Notes under the pieces: generated by a model
What the model was told of the DNA's origin: nothing
The model's database searches: none
Seen by the model: the letters and a program-made list of their open reading frames with translations, nothing else
Shown here: positions 15,070 through 23,709 of the stretch, in pieces
How positions within the stretch are numbered: position 1 is the first letter of the stretch
Layout of the letters: the number at the start of each line of letters is the position of its first letter
Program-made: the position numbers and the translations under genes
From: Pedobacter metabolipauper
GTDB lineage: Bacteria > Bacteroidota > Bacteroidia > Sphingobacteriales > Sphingobacteriaceae
Assembly: GCF_004362715.1 (NCBI RefSeq)
Contig: NZ_SNYC01000006.1
Location: 310,001-374,000 of the forward strand
Direction of reading: 5' to 3'
Length of the DNA: 64,000 bases

Positions 15070-17184
15070 TTAATCTACAGATTTAACCCTGCCTTTTGAT
15101 TTAGCGATGACCTCATCTTGTACGTTTCTTGGAGCTGGCTCGTAATGATCAAACTCCATTGTAGAAGTTGCACGTCCAGAAGTAATCGTACGTAACTGAG
15201 TTACATAACCAAACATTTCAGAAAGAGGAACGGTAGCTTTGATTACCTGAGCACCAGCACGCGTGTCCATACCTAAAAGCTGACCACGACGACGGTTCAT
15301 ATCACCGATCACATCACCCATGTTTTCTTCAGGGGTAAGGATCTCAATTTTCATGATAGGCTCCATCAATACTGGATTACATTTAGGCAACGCTTCACGA
15401 TAAGCCATTTTAGCTGCCAATTCAAAAGATAAAGCATCTGAATCGACTGCGTGGAATGAACCATCAATTAAACGAACTTTCATATCAGGAAGCGGATAAC
15501 CAGCCAATACACCATTAGCCATAGAAGCTGCAAATCCTTTTTCAACAGAAGGGATAAATTCACGGGGAATTGAACCACCTGAGATCTCATTAACAAATTG
15601 CAAACCACCTTTTTCCCAATCGGCATCAATTGGAGAGATCACAACCTGAATGTCTGCGAATTTACCACGACCACCTGATTGTTTTTTATAAGTTTCACGG
15701 TGTTGAATAGTACCGTTGATTGCTTCTTTGTAAGCTACTTGCGGAGCTCCCTGATTAACTTCAACTTTAAACTCACGTTTTAAGCGGTCAATCAAAATAT
15801 CCAGGTGAAGCTCACCCATTCCAGAAATTACAGTCTGTCCGGTTTCTTCGTCAGTCTGAACTCTAAATGTTGGATCTTCTTCAGCCAATTTAGACAATCC
15901 CATACCCAATTTATCAATATCAGCTTGAGTTTTAGGCTCAATAGCTAATCCAATAACCGGCTCAGGGAAGTTCATAGACTCAAGAACAATTGGGTTTTTC
16001 TCTTCACAAAGGGTATCACCTGTTTTAATATCTTTAAATCCTACAACAGCAGCAATATCACCAGCACCTACATTAGGAATTGGGTTTTGCTTATTAGCGT
16101 GCATTTGGAAGATACGCGAGATCCGTTCTTTGTTTTCAGAACGTGCATTATAAATGTATGAACCCGCTTCCAGATTACCTGAATATACACGGATAAAGCA
16201 TAAACGACCAACAAAAGGATCCGTTGCAATTTTAAAAGCTAAAGCTGCAAAAGGTTCTTTTTCATCCGGTTTACGTAATACTTCTTCACCAGTATTTGGA
16301 TTAGTACCTACAATACCTTCTGAATCCATAGGTGAAGGCAATAATTCCATCACATAGTCAAGCATCGTCTGAACACCTTTATTTTTAAAAGATGAACCAC
16401 AAACCATCGGTACAATTTTAGCATCTAATACTGCTTTACGCAAGGCGTCTAAAATTTCACGCTCTGTAATTGAATTCGGGTCTTCGAAGAATTTCTCCAT
16501 CAACGACTCATCGTAATCAGCAACAGATTCCAATAATTTCTCTCTCCACTCAGCAACCTCATCAATCATATCCTCAGGAATTGGCACTTCAGTAAAGGTC
16601 ATACCTTTATCATGCTCATTCCAAACAATACCACGGTTATTGATTAGATCAACAACACCTGTAAAGCTATCTTCAGCGCCGATAGGTAACTGCAATGGAA
16701 CGGCGTTACTGCCTAACATGCTTTTAACCTGTGCTACGACTTTCAAGAAATCTGCTCCGGAACGATCCATTTTGTTAACAAAACCGATACGGGCAACGTT
16801 ATAATTGTTCGCTAAACGCCAGTTAGTTTCAGATTGAGGCTCAACACCGTCAACTGCTGAAAATAAGAACACCAAACCATCCAATACACGTAACGAGCGG
16901 TTTACCTCTACGGTAAAATCCACGTGTCCTGGTGTATCGATAATGTTAATGTGATAATCCTGACCTCTGTATTTCCATCCTACTGTTGTAGCAGCCGAAG
17001 TAATGGTAATACCACGCTCCTGCTCTTGTGCCATCCAGTCCATAGTGGCTGCACCTTCATGCACCTCACCAATCTTATGACTAACACCAGCATAATAAAG
17101 GATACGCTCTGTTGTTGTGGTTTTACCCGCGTCAATGTGAGCAGCAATCCCGATATTTCTTGTAAATCTTAAATCTCTTGACAT
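15070..17184 (-). CDS. fusA: elongation factor G
   Basis: Ribosomal translocase GTPase, 704 residues with the five-domain plan. The P-loop is AHIDAGKTTTTERIL (residues 15-29), switch II is DTPGHVDFT, and the guanine-specificity motif is NKMD. ERGITITSAATT marks switch I. Domain IV contains YKKQSGGRGKFADIQ and the C-terminal GYVTQLRTITSGRATSTMEF block. The neighbours rpsG and rpsJ mark this as the housekeeping str-operon copy rather than an EF-G2 paralogue. Confidence 0.98.
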   Translation of the reverse strand: MSRDLRFTRNIGIAAHIDAGKTTTTERILYYAGVSHKIGEVHEGAATMDWMAQEQERGITITSAATTVGWKYRGQDYHINIIDTPGHVDFTVEVNRSLRVLDGLVFLFSAVDGVEPQSETNWRLANNYNVARIGFVNKMDRSGADFLKVVAQVKSMLGSNAVPLQLPIGAEDSFTGVVDLINNRGIVWNEHDKGMTFTEVPIPEDMIDEVAEWREKLLESVADYDESLMEKFFEDPNSITEREILDALRKAVLDAKIVPMVCGSSFKNKGVQTMLDYVMELLPSPMDSEGIVGTNPNTGEEVLRKPDEKEPFAALAFKIATDPFVGRLCFIRVYSGNLEAGSYIYNARSENKERISRIFQMHANKQNPIPNVGAGDIAAVVGFKDIKTGDTLCEEKNPIVLESMNFPEPVIGLAIEPKTQADIDKLGMGLSKLAEEDPTFRVQTDEETGQTVISGMGELHLDILIDRLKREFKVEVNQGAPQVAYKEAINGTIQHRETYKKQSGGRGKFADIQVVISPIDADWEKGGLQFVNEISGGSIPREFIPSVEKGFAASMANGVLAGYPLPDMKVRLIDGSFHAVDSDALSFELAAKMAYREALPKCNPVLMEPIMKIEILTPEENMGDVIGDMNRRRGQLLGMDTRAGAQVIKATVPLSEMFGYVTQLRTITSGRATSTMEFDHYEPAPRNVQDEVIAKSKGRVKSVD

Positions 17185-17201
17185 TATATAATTTTCAATT
17201 A

Positions 17202-17669
17202 TTAGAAACGGAAATGAGAGAACGCTTTATTGGCTTCTGCCATCTTATGCGTATCTTCTTTTTTCTTAACAGCTGCACCTTCACCTTTAGCTGCTGAAAC
17301 GATCTCACCTGCTAATTTTTCTTTCATTGTTTTTTCACCACGTTTACGAGCGTAAGAGATCAACCATTTCATGCCTAAAGCAATCTTACGATCCGGTCTT
17401 ACTTCGGTTGGTACCTGAAAATTCGCACCACCTACACGACGTGATTTAACCTCTACTGCAGGCATTACATTAGTTAGCGCACGTTTCCATACTTCTAACC
17501 CATTTTCACCAGCTTTTTTCTCAGCCAATTCAACTGCATCGTAAAAGATTGAATATGCAATGGATTTTTTTCCATCGTACATCATGTTATTTACAAACCT
17601 TGTCACCTGAACATCGTTAAATTTTGGATCAGGAAGGATAATTCTCTTTTTTGGTTTTGACTTTCTCAT
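17202..17669 (-). CDS. rpsG: 30S ribosomal protein S7
   Basis: Assembly-initiator of the 30S head; in Escherichia coli it represses the str operon. The 155 residues begin MRKSKPKKRIILPDPKFNDV and contain RFVNNMMYDGKKSIAYSIFY, the SRRVGGANFQVPTEVRPDRK hallmark and KMAEANKAFSHFRF at the end. It lies 16 bp after rpsL, preceded by AGGAGG-like bases (plus-strand cctcc, 17678-17682), an uncommonly good Shine-Dalgarno for this genome. Confidence 0.98.
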   Translation of the reverse strand: MRKSKPKKRIILPDPKFNDVQVTRFVNNMMYDGKKSIAYSIFYDAVELAEKKAGENGLEVWKRALTNVMPAVEVKSRRVGGANFQVPTEVRPDRKIALGMKWLISYARKRGEKTMKEKLAGEIVSAAKGEGAAVKKKEDTHKMAEANKAFSHFRF

Positions 17670-17685
17670 TTGTTTTTCCTCCTAA

Positions 17686-18099
17686 TTATTTCTTTTTACC
17701 TTTTGTTGGTGCCGCAGCTACTTGTCCTGGCTTAGGACGTTTAGTACCATATTTTGAACGACGTTGGTTACGACCAGCAACACCTGAAGTATCTAATGCT
17801 CCACGGATGATGTGATAACGTACACCTGGCAAATCTTTAACACGACCACCACGGATCAATACGATCGAGTGCTCCTGTAGGTTGTGACCTTCTCCAGGGA
17901 TGTAAGCATTAACCTCTTTACCATTGGTTAAACGTACACGCGCAACTTTACGCATTGCTGAGTTTGGTTTTTTAGGGGTAGTGGTATATACACGTGTACA
18001 CACACCTCTTCGCTGTGGACAACTGTCCAACGCCGGAGACTTACTCTTGAACTCCAGTGCTACTCTACCTTTTCTAACTAATTGTTGAATGGTTGGCAT
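17686..18099 (-). CDS. rpsL: 30S ribosomal protein S12
   Basis: Decoding-centre protein and the classic streptomycin-resistance locus. The 137 residues begin MPTIQQLVRKGRVALEFKSK. The loop TPKKPNSAMRK has lysines at 43 and 44 and the second loop reads GRVKDLPGVRYHIIRG; both are wild type at the usual streptomycin-resistance sites. The tail is lysine/proline rich. It is the first gene of the str operon, with a good promoter upstream. Confidence 0.98.
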   Translation of the reverse strand: MPTIQQLVRKGRVALEFKSKSPALDSCPQRRGVCTRVYTTTPKKPNSAMRKVARVRLTNGKEVNAYIPGEGHNLQEHSIVLIRGGRVKDLPGVRYHIIRGALDTSGVAGRNQRRSKYGTKRPKPGQVAAAPTKGKKK

Positions 18100-18157
18100 T
18101 GTTCTTTTTTGTTTTTCTTATTAATGTTTAAAAACTTTACCCCTCAATAAGGGACTG

Positions 18158-18188
18158 CAAAGGTAAGACAATACATTTTATAAATCAA
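18158..18188 (-). promoter_or_regulatory. promoter of the rpsL (str) operon
   Basis: Minus strand TTG (complement of 18186-18188), 20-nt spacer, TACCTTTG (complement of 18158-18165). This fits the Bacteroidetes consensus and leaves a leader of about 55 nt. That leader contains a small CCCTTATTGAGGG hairpin (18141-18153). Confidence 0.75.
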
Positions 18189-18232
18189 GCTGTTAACAAA
18201 ATTTTAATAAAAAAAGAACCTCACCCTCGAAA

Positions 18233-19105
18233 TTAATCTGCTAACCGCAAATGATCAATCATATTTCTATGCATATAAATGCACTTTAAAGTATTAAGTG
18301 CCTCATATTTAAGTTGCCGCGTACGTTCTTTACTCCTATTGATCATACCCGCTATTTCATCCGGGGTAAGTATTTCACACCCATCAAACCCAAAGCAATG
18401 CTTTAGAATAAACTGCTCCCTTTTTGGTAAGATCTGGATCATTGTATTCAAATCGATCAGCAAAGATTCTCTCAGCAGCTGCTCTTCAGGACATAGCGTT
18501 TCATAATTTATTAAAGTATCAAAATGGGTAATTTCACTATTCTGGTGTGCACTTGAATTTAATGAAACACACAGTCCTCCGTTATGAAAAAAATCAGAGA
18601 TCTTATATTCAGAGAGACCCATAATCTCTGATATCTCAGCAAAGGTTGGCATGCGTTCCAGCTTCTGCTCTAGTTTTTGGCTCACCTTTAAAGCTCCGGC
18701 CAGTCCGGAAATTTGATTACCCGGAATTTTTACCATTCGTATGTTTTCAGAAATAGCCTTGATAATAGACTGCCGGATCCACCAAACTGCAAAAGATATA
18801 AATCTAAATCCCCTCGTATGATCAAACCGGACAGCAGCAGTCATCAAGCCAATATTACCCTCATTGATCAGATCCATAAGTGCCAGATCCCTGTTCTGGT
18901 ATTGTTTTGCAATAGAAACAACAAATCTTAAATTAGCAGTAACCAGTTTATCCACTGCGTTCTTATCCCCGCCTTTAATGGTAATGCAAAGTCTGGTTTC
19001 CTCTTCAGGGGTGAGTATACGATACCTGTTAATTTCCCTTAAGTACAAAGCGATGCTGCCATCCCTCCGCTCTGTAATACTTATTGCTTTATTAAATCGT
19101 TTCAT
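18233..19105 (-). CDS. sigma-70 family factor, divergent RpoD-like (group 2-like)
   Basis: About 290 residues from the ATG at 19105 (a longer start at 19138 is possible). Region 1.2 (IALYLREINRYRILTPEEET), region 2 (NLRFVVSIAKQYQNRDLALM, DLINEGNIGLMTAAVRFDHT, FRFISFAVWWIRQSIIKAIS), region 3 and region 4 (LPKREQFILKHCFGFDG with the HTH MINRSKERTRQLKYEALNTL) are all present. Region 1.1 is absent. Compared with the principal Bacteroidetes RpoD it has less conserved region 2.4/3 residues (KIPGNQISGLAGAL rather than RLPLNKVG) and an unusual cysteine-bearing tail. It is probably a second, alternative primary-like sigma factor, beside the str operon. Confidence 0.85.
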   Translation of the reverse strand: MKRFNKAISITERRDGSIALYLREINRYRILTPEEETRLCITIKGGDKNAVDKLVTANLRFVVSIAKQYQNRDLALMDLINEGNIGLMTAAVRFDHTRGFRFISFAVWWIRQSIIKAISENIRMVKIPGNQISGLAGALKVSQKLEQKLERMPTFAEISEIMGLSEYKISDFFHNGGLCVSLNSSAHQNSEITHFDTLINYETLCPEEQLLRESLLIDLNTMIQILPKREQFILKHCFGFDGCEILTPDEIAGMINRSKERTRQLKYEALNTLKCIYMHRNMIDHLRLAD

Positions 19106-19364
19106 AAGCCGCAAACCAGAATAGCCATGCTTAAGCACCTCATTTATATGAGACTTCGCAAATCCTGATTAACCAAATCTCGGAACGATAATTGTATAAA
19201 AATAAGCACTTCAAAAGTTCAGTGAATATTCTTGTTTAGCATTGAAAATTTATTGAATCTAAGTGTTTATCATAAAAATATAGCTAAACACAAAATATAA
19301 TTTTGAACTACGTAAGGCTATTCAATAAAAGAATTGTAATTCCGGGCAATTATTTGTTTAATTT
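19106..19364. other. AT-rich intergenic region upstream of the sigma factor gene
   Basis: A 259-bp stretch without a supported gene. It holds a short inverted repeat CTCAT-n4-ATGAG (19139-19152) near the sigma start. I find no TAnnTTTG box in it on the minus strand, so the sigma gene promoter is not identified. Confidence 0.4.
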
Positions 19365-19586
19365 CTAATGAAAAGTGTTCAGATATAACTTCTCTACTTT
19401 TTTTCTTGCCCAATCTGTTTTACGCAGAAATTTCAAACTTGAATTCATCGTAGGGTTATTGTTAAAACAATCGATCCTTACAAGAGTACCCATCTCTTCC
19501 CAGCCATAGTGCCACACAAGCTGCTTTAAAATAAATTCAAGTGTTTTTCCATGCAATGGATTATTTTTCTGCTCTTCTGCTGACAT
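19365..19586 (-). CDS. VF530 (DUF2132) family protein
   Basis: 73 residues from the ATG at 19586. The family signature is plain: NNPLHGKTLEFILKQLVWHY, GWEEMGTLVRIDCFNNNPTM and SSLKFLRKTDWARKKVEKLY. VF530 proteins are small helical proteins proposed, from the Vibrio fischeri structure, to bind DNA; the function is not established. A TATTTTTG box lies 5 nt before the start, predicting a leaderless mRNA. An upstream GTG is possible but adds only two residues. Confidence 0.88.
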   Translation of the reverse strand: MSAEEQKNNPLHGKTLEFILKQLVWHYGWEEMGTLVRIDCFNNNPTMNSSLKFLRKTDWARKKVEKLYLNTFH

Positions 19587-19591
19587 ACCCA

Positions 19592-19622
19592 CAAAAATAA
19601 CAACTAAATTTTCTGCATGAAA
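19592..19622 (-). promoter_or_regulatory. candidate promoter of the VF530 gene
   Basis: Minus strand TTTC (complement of 19619-19622), 19-nt spacer, TATTTTTG (complement of 19592-19599). One mismatch to the -33 TTTG; the -7 box is perfect. Five nt separate it from the ATG. Confidence 0.5.
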
Positions 19623-19642
19623 CTTTTTCTGGTAGTTTTATC

Positions 19643-19650
19643 TAAGTTTG
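19643..19650 (+). promoter_or_regulatory. candidate -7 box of the DUF2027 gene
   Basis: TAAGTTTG matches TAnnTTTG, 19 nt before the ATG at 19670; an AAGGAAA purine stretch lies between them. No TTG is found at the usual -33 distance. Confidence 0.4.
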
Positions 19651-19669
19651 AGCAGTTAAAAAGGAAATC

Positions 19670-20314
19670 ATGAATTTAAAATTAGGAGATTTTGTTCGCT
19701 TCGTGGACGAAAATTTAGAAGGATATATTACAAGGATCATAGATAAAGACACCATTGGCGTTACAGATTCAAACGATTTCGAAATACCGGTTCCATATTC
19801 CAAAGTAACACTTGTTTACGGAGAGATCCCGGATAATAATGCTATCGTTAGTAATCGACCGGAAGCTAAGATCGAACCAGCAGAATTTATCACAGAAGGA
19901 ATACATCTTGCCATTGTCAGCGATCAGCACATCGCATCAGTTGCTCATTTCCACCTGGTCAATGAATCATCTTTTAGCTTACTGGTTAGTTTCACTACTG
20001 AAAGAGGAGGACAATTTAAAGGAGAATTTGCCGGGATAATAGAAAGCAGGTCCTCAAAAAAGATTTATTCCGCCAATATGGCTGAGATACAGTTGTGGCC
20101 AAAATTCAGGCTGGAAATAATCTATCACACCACCAGTGATCAGGAACCAAAAGAACCAATATTATATCATGAAACCCTTAAAGGTAAAGATCTTTCTGTA
20201 TCAAAGGTTGACATTGAACTGCTAAAAACTAAAGGCTGGCTCATCAGGCTTGATGCTCCTAAACCTTTAATTGACGCACAAAAATTAAAAGAAAGCTTCT
20301 TCAAACCACGCTAA
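19670..20314 (+). CDS. DUF2027 domain protein lacking the Smr domain
   Basis: 214 residues. The N-terminus (MNLKLGDFVRFVDENLEGYI, then RIIDKDTIGVTDSNDFEIPV) is the small SH3-like segment typical of Bacteroidetes DUF2027 proteins, and residues ~75-205 form the beta-rich DUF2027 domain. Relatives usually continue for 100-150 residues into a C-terminal Smr endonuclease domain linked to MutS2. This protein stops at FFKPR, and no Smr-like sequence follows before the terminator. It may be a natural short form or an eroded gene. Cytosolic; function unknown. Confidence 0.75.
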   Translation: MNLKLGDFVRFVDENLEGYITRIIDKDTIGVTDSNDFEIPVPYSKVTLVYGEIPDNNAIVSNRPEAKIEPAEFITEGIHLAIVSDQHIASVAHFHLVNESSFSLLVSFTTERGGQFKGEFAGIIESRSSKKIYSANMAEIQLWPKFRLEIIYHTTSDQEPKEPILYHETLKGKDLSVSKVDIELLKTKGWLIRLDAPKPLIDAQKLKESFFKPR

Positions 20315-20325
20315 AATTATTTCAC

Positions 20326-20360
20326 AAAAAATCCGCTCTATAGTTACCTCTAGAGCGGAT
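20326..20360 (-). terminator. rho-independent terminator of the M1 peptidase gene
   Basis: ATCCGCTCTA (20331-20340) and TAGAGCGGAT (20351-20360) form a 10-bp stem with a 10-nt loop, followed on the minus strand by TTTTTG. It lies 20 bp beyond the peptidase stop. It can also act weakly on the convergent DUF2027 gene, which lacks a good U run in its direction. Confidence 0.85.
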
Positions 20361-20380
20361 CAATAAAATTCTGCCGTATA

Positions 20381-22348
20381 TTAATTTTTAGACCATGTAT
20401 TGTTCGAAGCATTGATATCCGGCAATACACTTTTCGGATCCAGGGTTACTGAAACTACTTCTTCAGTTGTTGGATAGTTAACGGTCCAAACTTTATTCCT
20501 CATCCAGATATCAACAGGTATCCTGATAAGATCAGTTTTACCGCTCTTCGTTTTAATCTCTAAAATTATAGGCATTGGCATTTTTTCCAGGTTTGCAACA
20601 GCAATATTATAACCGGTTTTAACCCCAGCCGTCTTTGCCTCGGTAACATCTGTAATGGCCTGATCCATTTTCCAGTTCTCCAGAAACCATCCCCTCCAAA
20701 ACCAGGAAAGATCTTCTCCGGCACCATTTTCCATTGAACGGAAAAAATCATAAGGTGTAGGGTGCTTAAAAGCCCAATGTTCAATATAATTTCTAAAAGC
20801 ATAATCAAAACGGTCAGCCCCAAGTACCTGCTCTCTTAAAATATCCAGACCATAACCTGGTTTACTATATAGATTGGTACCGATATTGCGTTCTCTCATC
20901 GCATCAGGCGTTAACATAATATATTCCATTTCAGGACGCTGCAGATTTAGAGCAACTTTATGCATGTCGGCATCCTTTTTAATATATTCTCCGTTATTAA
21001 ATTCTGCCGATGAGATCCCATTAATAAAAGTATTGAAACCTTCGTCCATCCAGCCATATTTGCGTTCATTACTTCCTACAATCATAGGAAACCAGGTGTG
21101 TCCAAACTCATGGTCTATAACCCCCCAGGCGTCTTTACCTTTAGCTTTCCAACCACAGAATACAATACCTGGATATTCCATTCCACCAACATTACTGGCA
21201 ACGTTTACAGCCATAGGATATGGGTATTCAAACCATTTTGTAGAATAATGCTCTATAGATGTTTTAACATACTCCACCCCTCTTCCATATATATCTTTTC
21301 CATTACTTTCAACAGGATGCGCAGAAACTGCCAGAGATTTTTTACCGCTTGGCAAATTAATACGAGCTGCATCCAATATAAATGCTTTTGAAGACGCCCA
21401 GGCAACATCACGAGTATTCTTGATCTTAAATTTCCAGGTCAGCTTATCCTTTGCCGGACGCGATTTAGGATCTGTTACTTCAGATTCAGAACGTATAGAA
21501 ATTGTTTTATCACTTAATTTGGCAGCATTCCAGCGTCGAAGCTGTTCTGCAGTAAAAACTTCCTGTGGATTTAACAATTCACCAGAACCCATAACAATAT
21601 GGCTTGCAGGGGCAGTAACCGTAAAATCAACATCACCATATTCACAGTAAAATTCACCTGCACCCCAATATGGTAACGTATTCCAACCCAAAATATCGTC
21701 GTAAACACTCATTCTCGGAAACCACTGGGCAATAGAGAATATCTCCCCATTCTTAGTAGTTAAATGTCCCATCCGGTCTGACCCATTAATAGGAACAATA
21801 AAAGAGAAATCCATTTTAATGGTAATTACATCACCAGATGCAGCCATCGGCTGATCCAAACGGATCTGCATCCGGGTATCTTCAATTAAAGAACTGAACT
21901 TAACAGGTTTCAATTTTTGTGATACAGTTAAACCTTCAATCTTATATCCACCTTCCAATTTTTCACCCCTTGCACCATAACGGCTTCCTGCAGCAATTAA
22001 TGAATTACCTCTGGATTGCGGTGCAAATAAATTCTGATCAAGCTGGAGCCATAAATAGGGTAGCTTATCAGGACTATTGTTCTTGTAGGTTATAGTAACA
22101 GTTCCGGTTATTTTATTGCTGATTTCATCCAGGTTTGCTATAATGCTGTAATCGGCACGATTTTGCCAATATTTAGAACCTGGATATCCGCTTGCCGAAC
22201 GGTACTCATTACCATTTTGAGTATAGAAAAGTGGGCTAAAGGCTTCATGCGGATCATAGTTGCCTGAAGCAGGATTGGTTTGCTGTGCAAAAGAGCCAAA
22301 GGCTAATGCAAACAGCAATACAAATAGTAAAGTCGATTTATTAAACAT
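20381..22348 (-). CDS. M1 family zinc aminopeptidase, secreted
   Basis: 655 residues from the ATG at 22348, chosen because it puts a classic signal peptide (MFNKSTLLFVLLFALAFGSF, then AQQ) at the start; an upstream codon would bury it. The gluzincin motif HEFGH is at 413-417 with the third zinc ligand E436 in MDEGF (HEXXH-X18-E). NVGGMEYPG is the degenerate GxMEN substrate-binding exopeptidase motif. The N-terminal ~330 residues form the beta saddle domain. It is probably a periplasmic or outer-membrane peptidase degrading peptides from outside. It is transcribed away from the 22420 gene's 3' end, 71 bp apart. Confidence 0.92.
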   Translation of the reverse strand: MFNKSTLLFVLLFALAFGSFAQQTNPASGNYDPHEAFSPLFYTQNGNEYRSASGYPGSKYWQNRADYSIIANLDEISNKITGTVTITYKNNSPDKLPYLWLQLDQNLFAPQSRGNSLIAAGSRYGARGEKLEGGYKIEGLTVSQKLKPVKFSSLIEDTRMQIRLDQPMAASGDVITIKMDFSFIVPINGSDRMGHLTTKNGEIFSIAQWFPRMSVYDDILGWNTLPYWGAGEFYCEYGDVDFTVTAPASHIVMGSGELLNPQEVFTAEQLRRWNAAKLSDKTISIRSESEVTDPKSRPAKDKLTWKFKIKNTRDVAWASSKAFILDAARINLPSGKKSLAVSAHPVESNGKDIYGRGVEYVKTSIEHYSTKWFEYPYPMAVNVASNVGGMEYPGIVFCGWKAKGKDAWGVIDHEFGHTWFPMIVGSNERKYGWMDEGFNTFINGISSAEFNNGEYIKKDADMHKVALNLQRPEMEYIMLTPDAMRERNIGTNLYSKPGYGLDILREQVLGADRFDYAFRNYIEHWAFKHPTPYDFFRSMENGAGEDLSWFWRGWFLENWKMDQAITDVTEAKTAGVKTGYNIAVANLEKMPMPIILEIKTKSGKTDLIRIPVDIWMRNKVWTVNYPTTEEVVSVTLDPKSVLPDINASNNTWSKN

Positions 22349-22369
22349 GCAATTCAATGGATTAGATCT

Positions 22370-22403
22370 CAAAAATAAAGATATAAAGCGCAATTTTACC
22401 CAA
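22370..22403 (-). promoter_or_regulatory. candidate promoter of the M1 peptidase gene
   Basis: Minus strand TATTTTTG (complement of 22370-22377), a perfect -7 box 21 nt before the ATG. The nearest upstream TTG (complement of 22401-22403) is 23 nt away, the long end of the accepted spacing. Confidence 0.4.
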
Positions 22404-22419
22404 CATTAATGTAACGGTT

Positions 22420-23160
22420 TTAATAGTTGCTCTTTAATTTTGGCAACGGAGCCACTTTTCGTTGATCCTGGGGCAGCTTTAACCAGGTATGATAGGCTTT
22501 TACGATATAATAGTCATAATTAAATGGTCTATCAGCAGACACCAGCAAAACAGACGGACGATATAACAGCATAAAGTTCTTAAGATCATCGTCTTTCAAC
22601 TTTGTGAGCTTAGAAACATAAGATTCCGTAAAAATACTTCGGATCTCAGCTTCATAACCCTCCGTTTCTTCCATTGCTCTTAATTTCTTGTCCTTATTTT
22701 TATATTTATCATAGCCCAGGTTAAACACCAACCCGCCAGCCCGGTCATTGTTTCCCTTCCCACGAAGGTCGTCGCGGTCAATTCGTTTAAATTCACGGGC
22801 TTCCGGATCTTTATAATAAACCAATGGATTTACTTTAGCTCCCAAAATCTCTACTTCTTTCAGATCAGTAGCATCAACGGGCAGGTATACTTTTTTAAGT
22901 TTAAGATCAATCAAATACATCGTATCAGTATGATAATGACTTAAAGAAAACACCAGCAGGTCTCCTGCTTTAGCAGTAATCTTAAATCCCCCGGAAGCTT
23001 TGGTCTTTGTAGACTGATTATTATTTAAATTCTGTACATGAACATCCTGCAAAGGAAATGTCTTATTGTCATAATCATATACAATACCAGAAACGGTAGT
23101 CTGGGCCCATAAACTAAGCGGAAAACCCAATATAAGTATGACTATTAACTTCTTAAGCAT
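22420..23160 (-). CDS. secreted CarboxypepD_reg-like domain protein
   Basis: 246 residues. Signal peptide at 1-20 (MLKKLIVILILGFPLSLWAQ) followed by a CarboxypepD_reg-like beta-sandwich at ~22-95 (TTVSGIVYDYDNKTFPLQDV, GGFKITAKAGDLLVFSLSHY), the same module found at the N-termini of SusC proteins. The remaining 150 residues (YYKDPEAREFKRIDRDDLRG onward) are charged and unlike any family I recognise. It has no barrel and no plug, so it is a stand-alone envelope protein of unknown role. The ATG at 23160 is only 3 nt after a TACCTTTG box. Confidence 0.8.
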   Translation of the reverse strand: MLKKLIVILILGFPLSLWAQTTVSGIVYDYDNKTFPLQDVHVQNLNNNQSTKTKASGGFKITAKAGDLLVFSLSHYHTDTMYLIDLKLKKVYLPVDATDLKEVEILGAKVNPLVYYKDPEAREFKRIDRDDLRGKGNNDRAGGLVFNLGYDKYKNKDKKLRAMEETEGYEAEIRSIFTESYVSKLTKLKDDDLKNFMLLYRPSVLLVSADRPFNYDYYIVKAYHTWLKLPQDQRKVAPLPKLKSNY

Positions 23161-23163
23161 ATT

Positions 23164-23171
23164 CAAAGGTA
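23164..23171 (-). promoter_or_regulatory. candidate -7 box of the 22420 gene
   Basis: Minus strand TACCTTTG, identical to the rpsL -7 box, ends 3 nt before the ATG. A TTG lies 24 nt upstream (complement of 23196-23198), slightly too far. If active, the mRNA would be leaderless or start at the next codon. Confidence 0.35.
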
Positions 23172-23241
23172 ACGCAGTTAAAACAGACTAGTTTACAATT
23201 TAACATACTTTAACAGCAGTATGGAGTGAAATCAACAATTG

Positions 23242-23592
23242 CTATTTGATCAAAATATTCTTATAAAGTTCTTCACTAAAGCTAATTAGCGCCGGCTGGC
23301 CTTCAACTTCCACTATCGGGCGTTTGATGGCACTTGTATGCTTTAATAAAACAACCACAGCAGTTTCCTGATTGATTACCTCACCCTGTTCTTCAGGCGT
23401 TAGTTTCCTCCAGGTAGTCCCTTTTTTGTTCAGAACATTTTCCCAGCCAAAGGTATCGCACCATAGATCTAATTTCTCTTTGGTGATTCCTTTCTTTTTA
23501 AAATCATGAAATTCTGGTTTAAAGCCATGATCAGCCAGCCAGGTCATGGATTTTTTCACAGTATTGCAGTTTGGTATTCCATATACGGTCAT
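23242..23592 (-). CDS. ArsC/Spx-fold protein (YffB-like)
   Basis: 116-residue cytosolic thioredoxin-fold protein of the ArsC/Spx/YffB family. MTVYGIPNCNTVKKSMTWLA gives the active-site loop with a single cysteine (C9, NCNTVKK) where Spx has CxxC. The C-terminal RPIVEVEGQPALISFSEE matches the family's conserved RP(I/V) proline loop. Arginines needed for arsenate reduction cannot be confirmed by eye. Most likely a YffB-type glutathione- or thiol-dependent reductase of unknown substrate. It is monocistronic in appearance. Confidence 0.85.
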   Translation of the reverse strand: MTVYGIPNCNTVKKSMTWLADHGFKPEFHDFKKKGITKEKLDLWCDTFGWENVLNKKGTTWRKLTPEEQGEVINQETAVVVLLKHTSAIKRPIVEVEGQPALISFSEELYKNILIK

Positions 23593-23709
23593 GCCTGCAA
23601 AATAAAAGATTATTCATCACTTTTTTTAACCGTTTCATCACATTTTAAAATTTAAAATCCTATTGGTTCGTACTATTGCATCAGAAATCAACAAAACACC
23701 ATAAATAAA

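Noticed and set aside
23242..23592. Calling the ArsC-fold protein an arsenate reductase with an ars operon
   Set aside because: No arsB, arsR or acr3 nearby, and the arginine triad of true ArsC is not clear.
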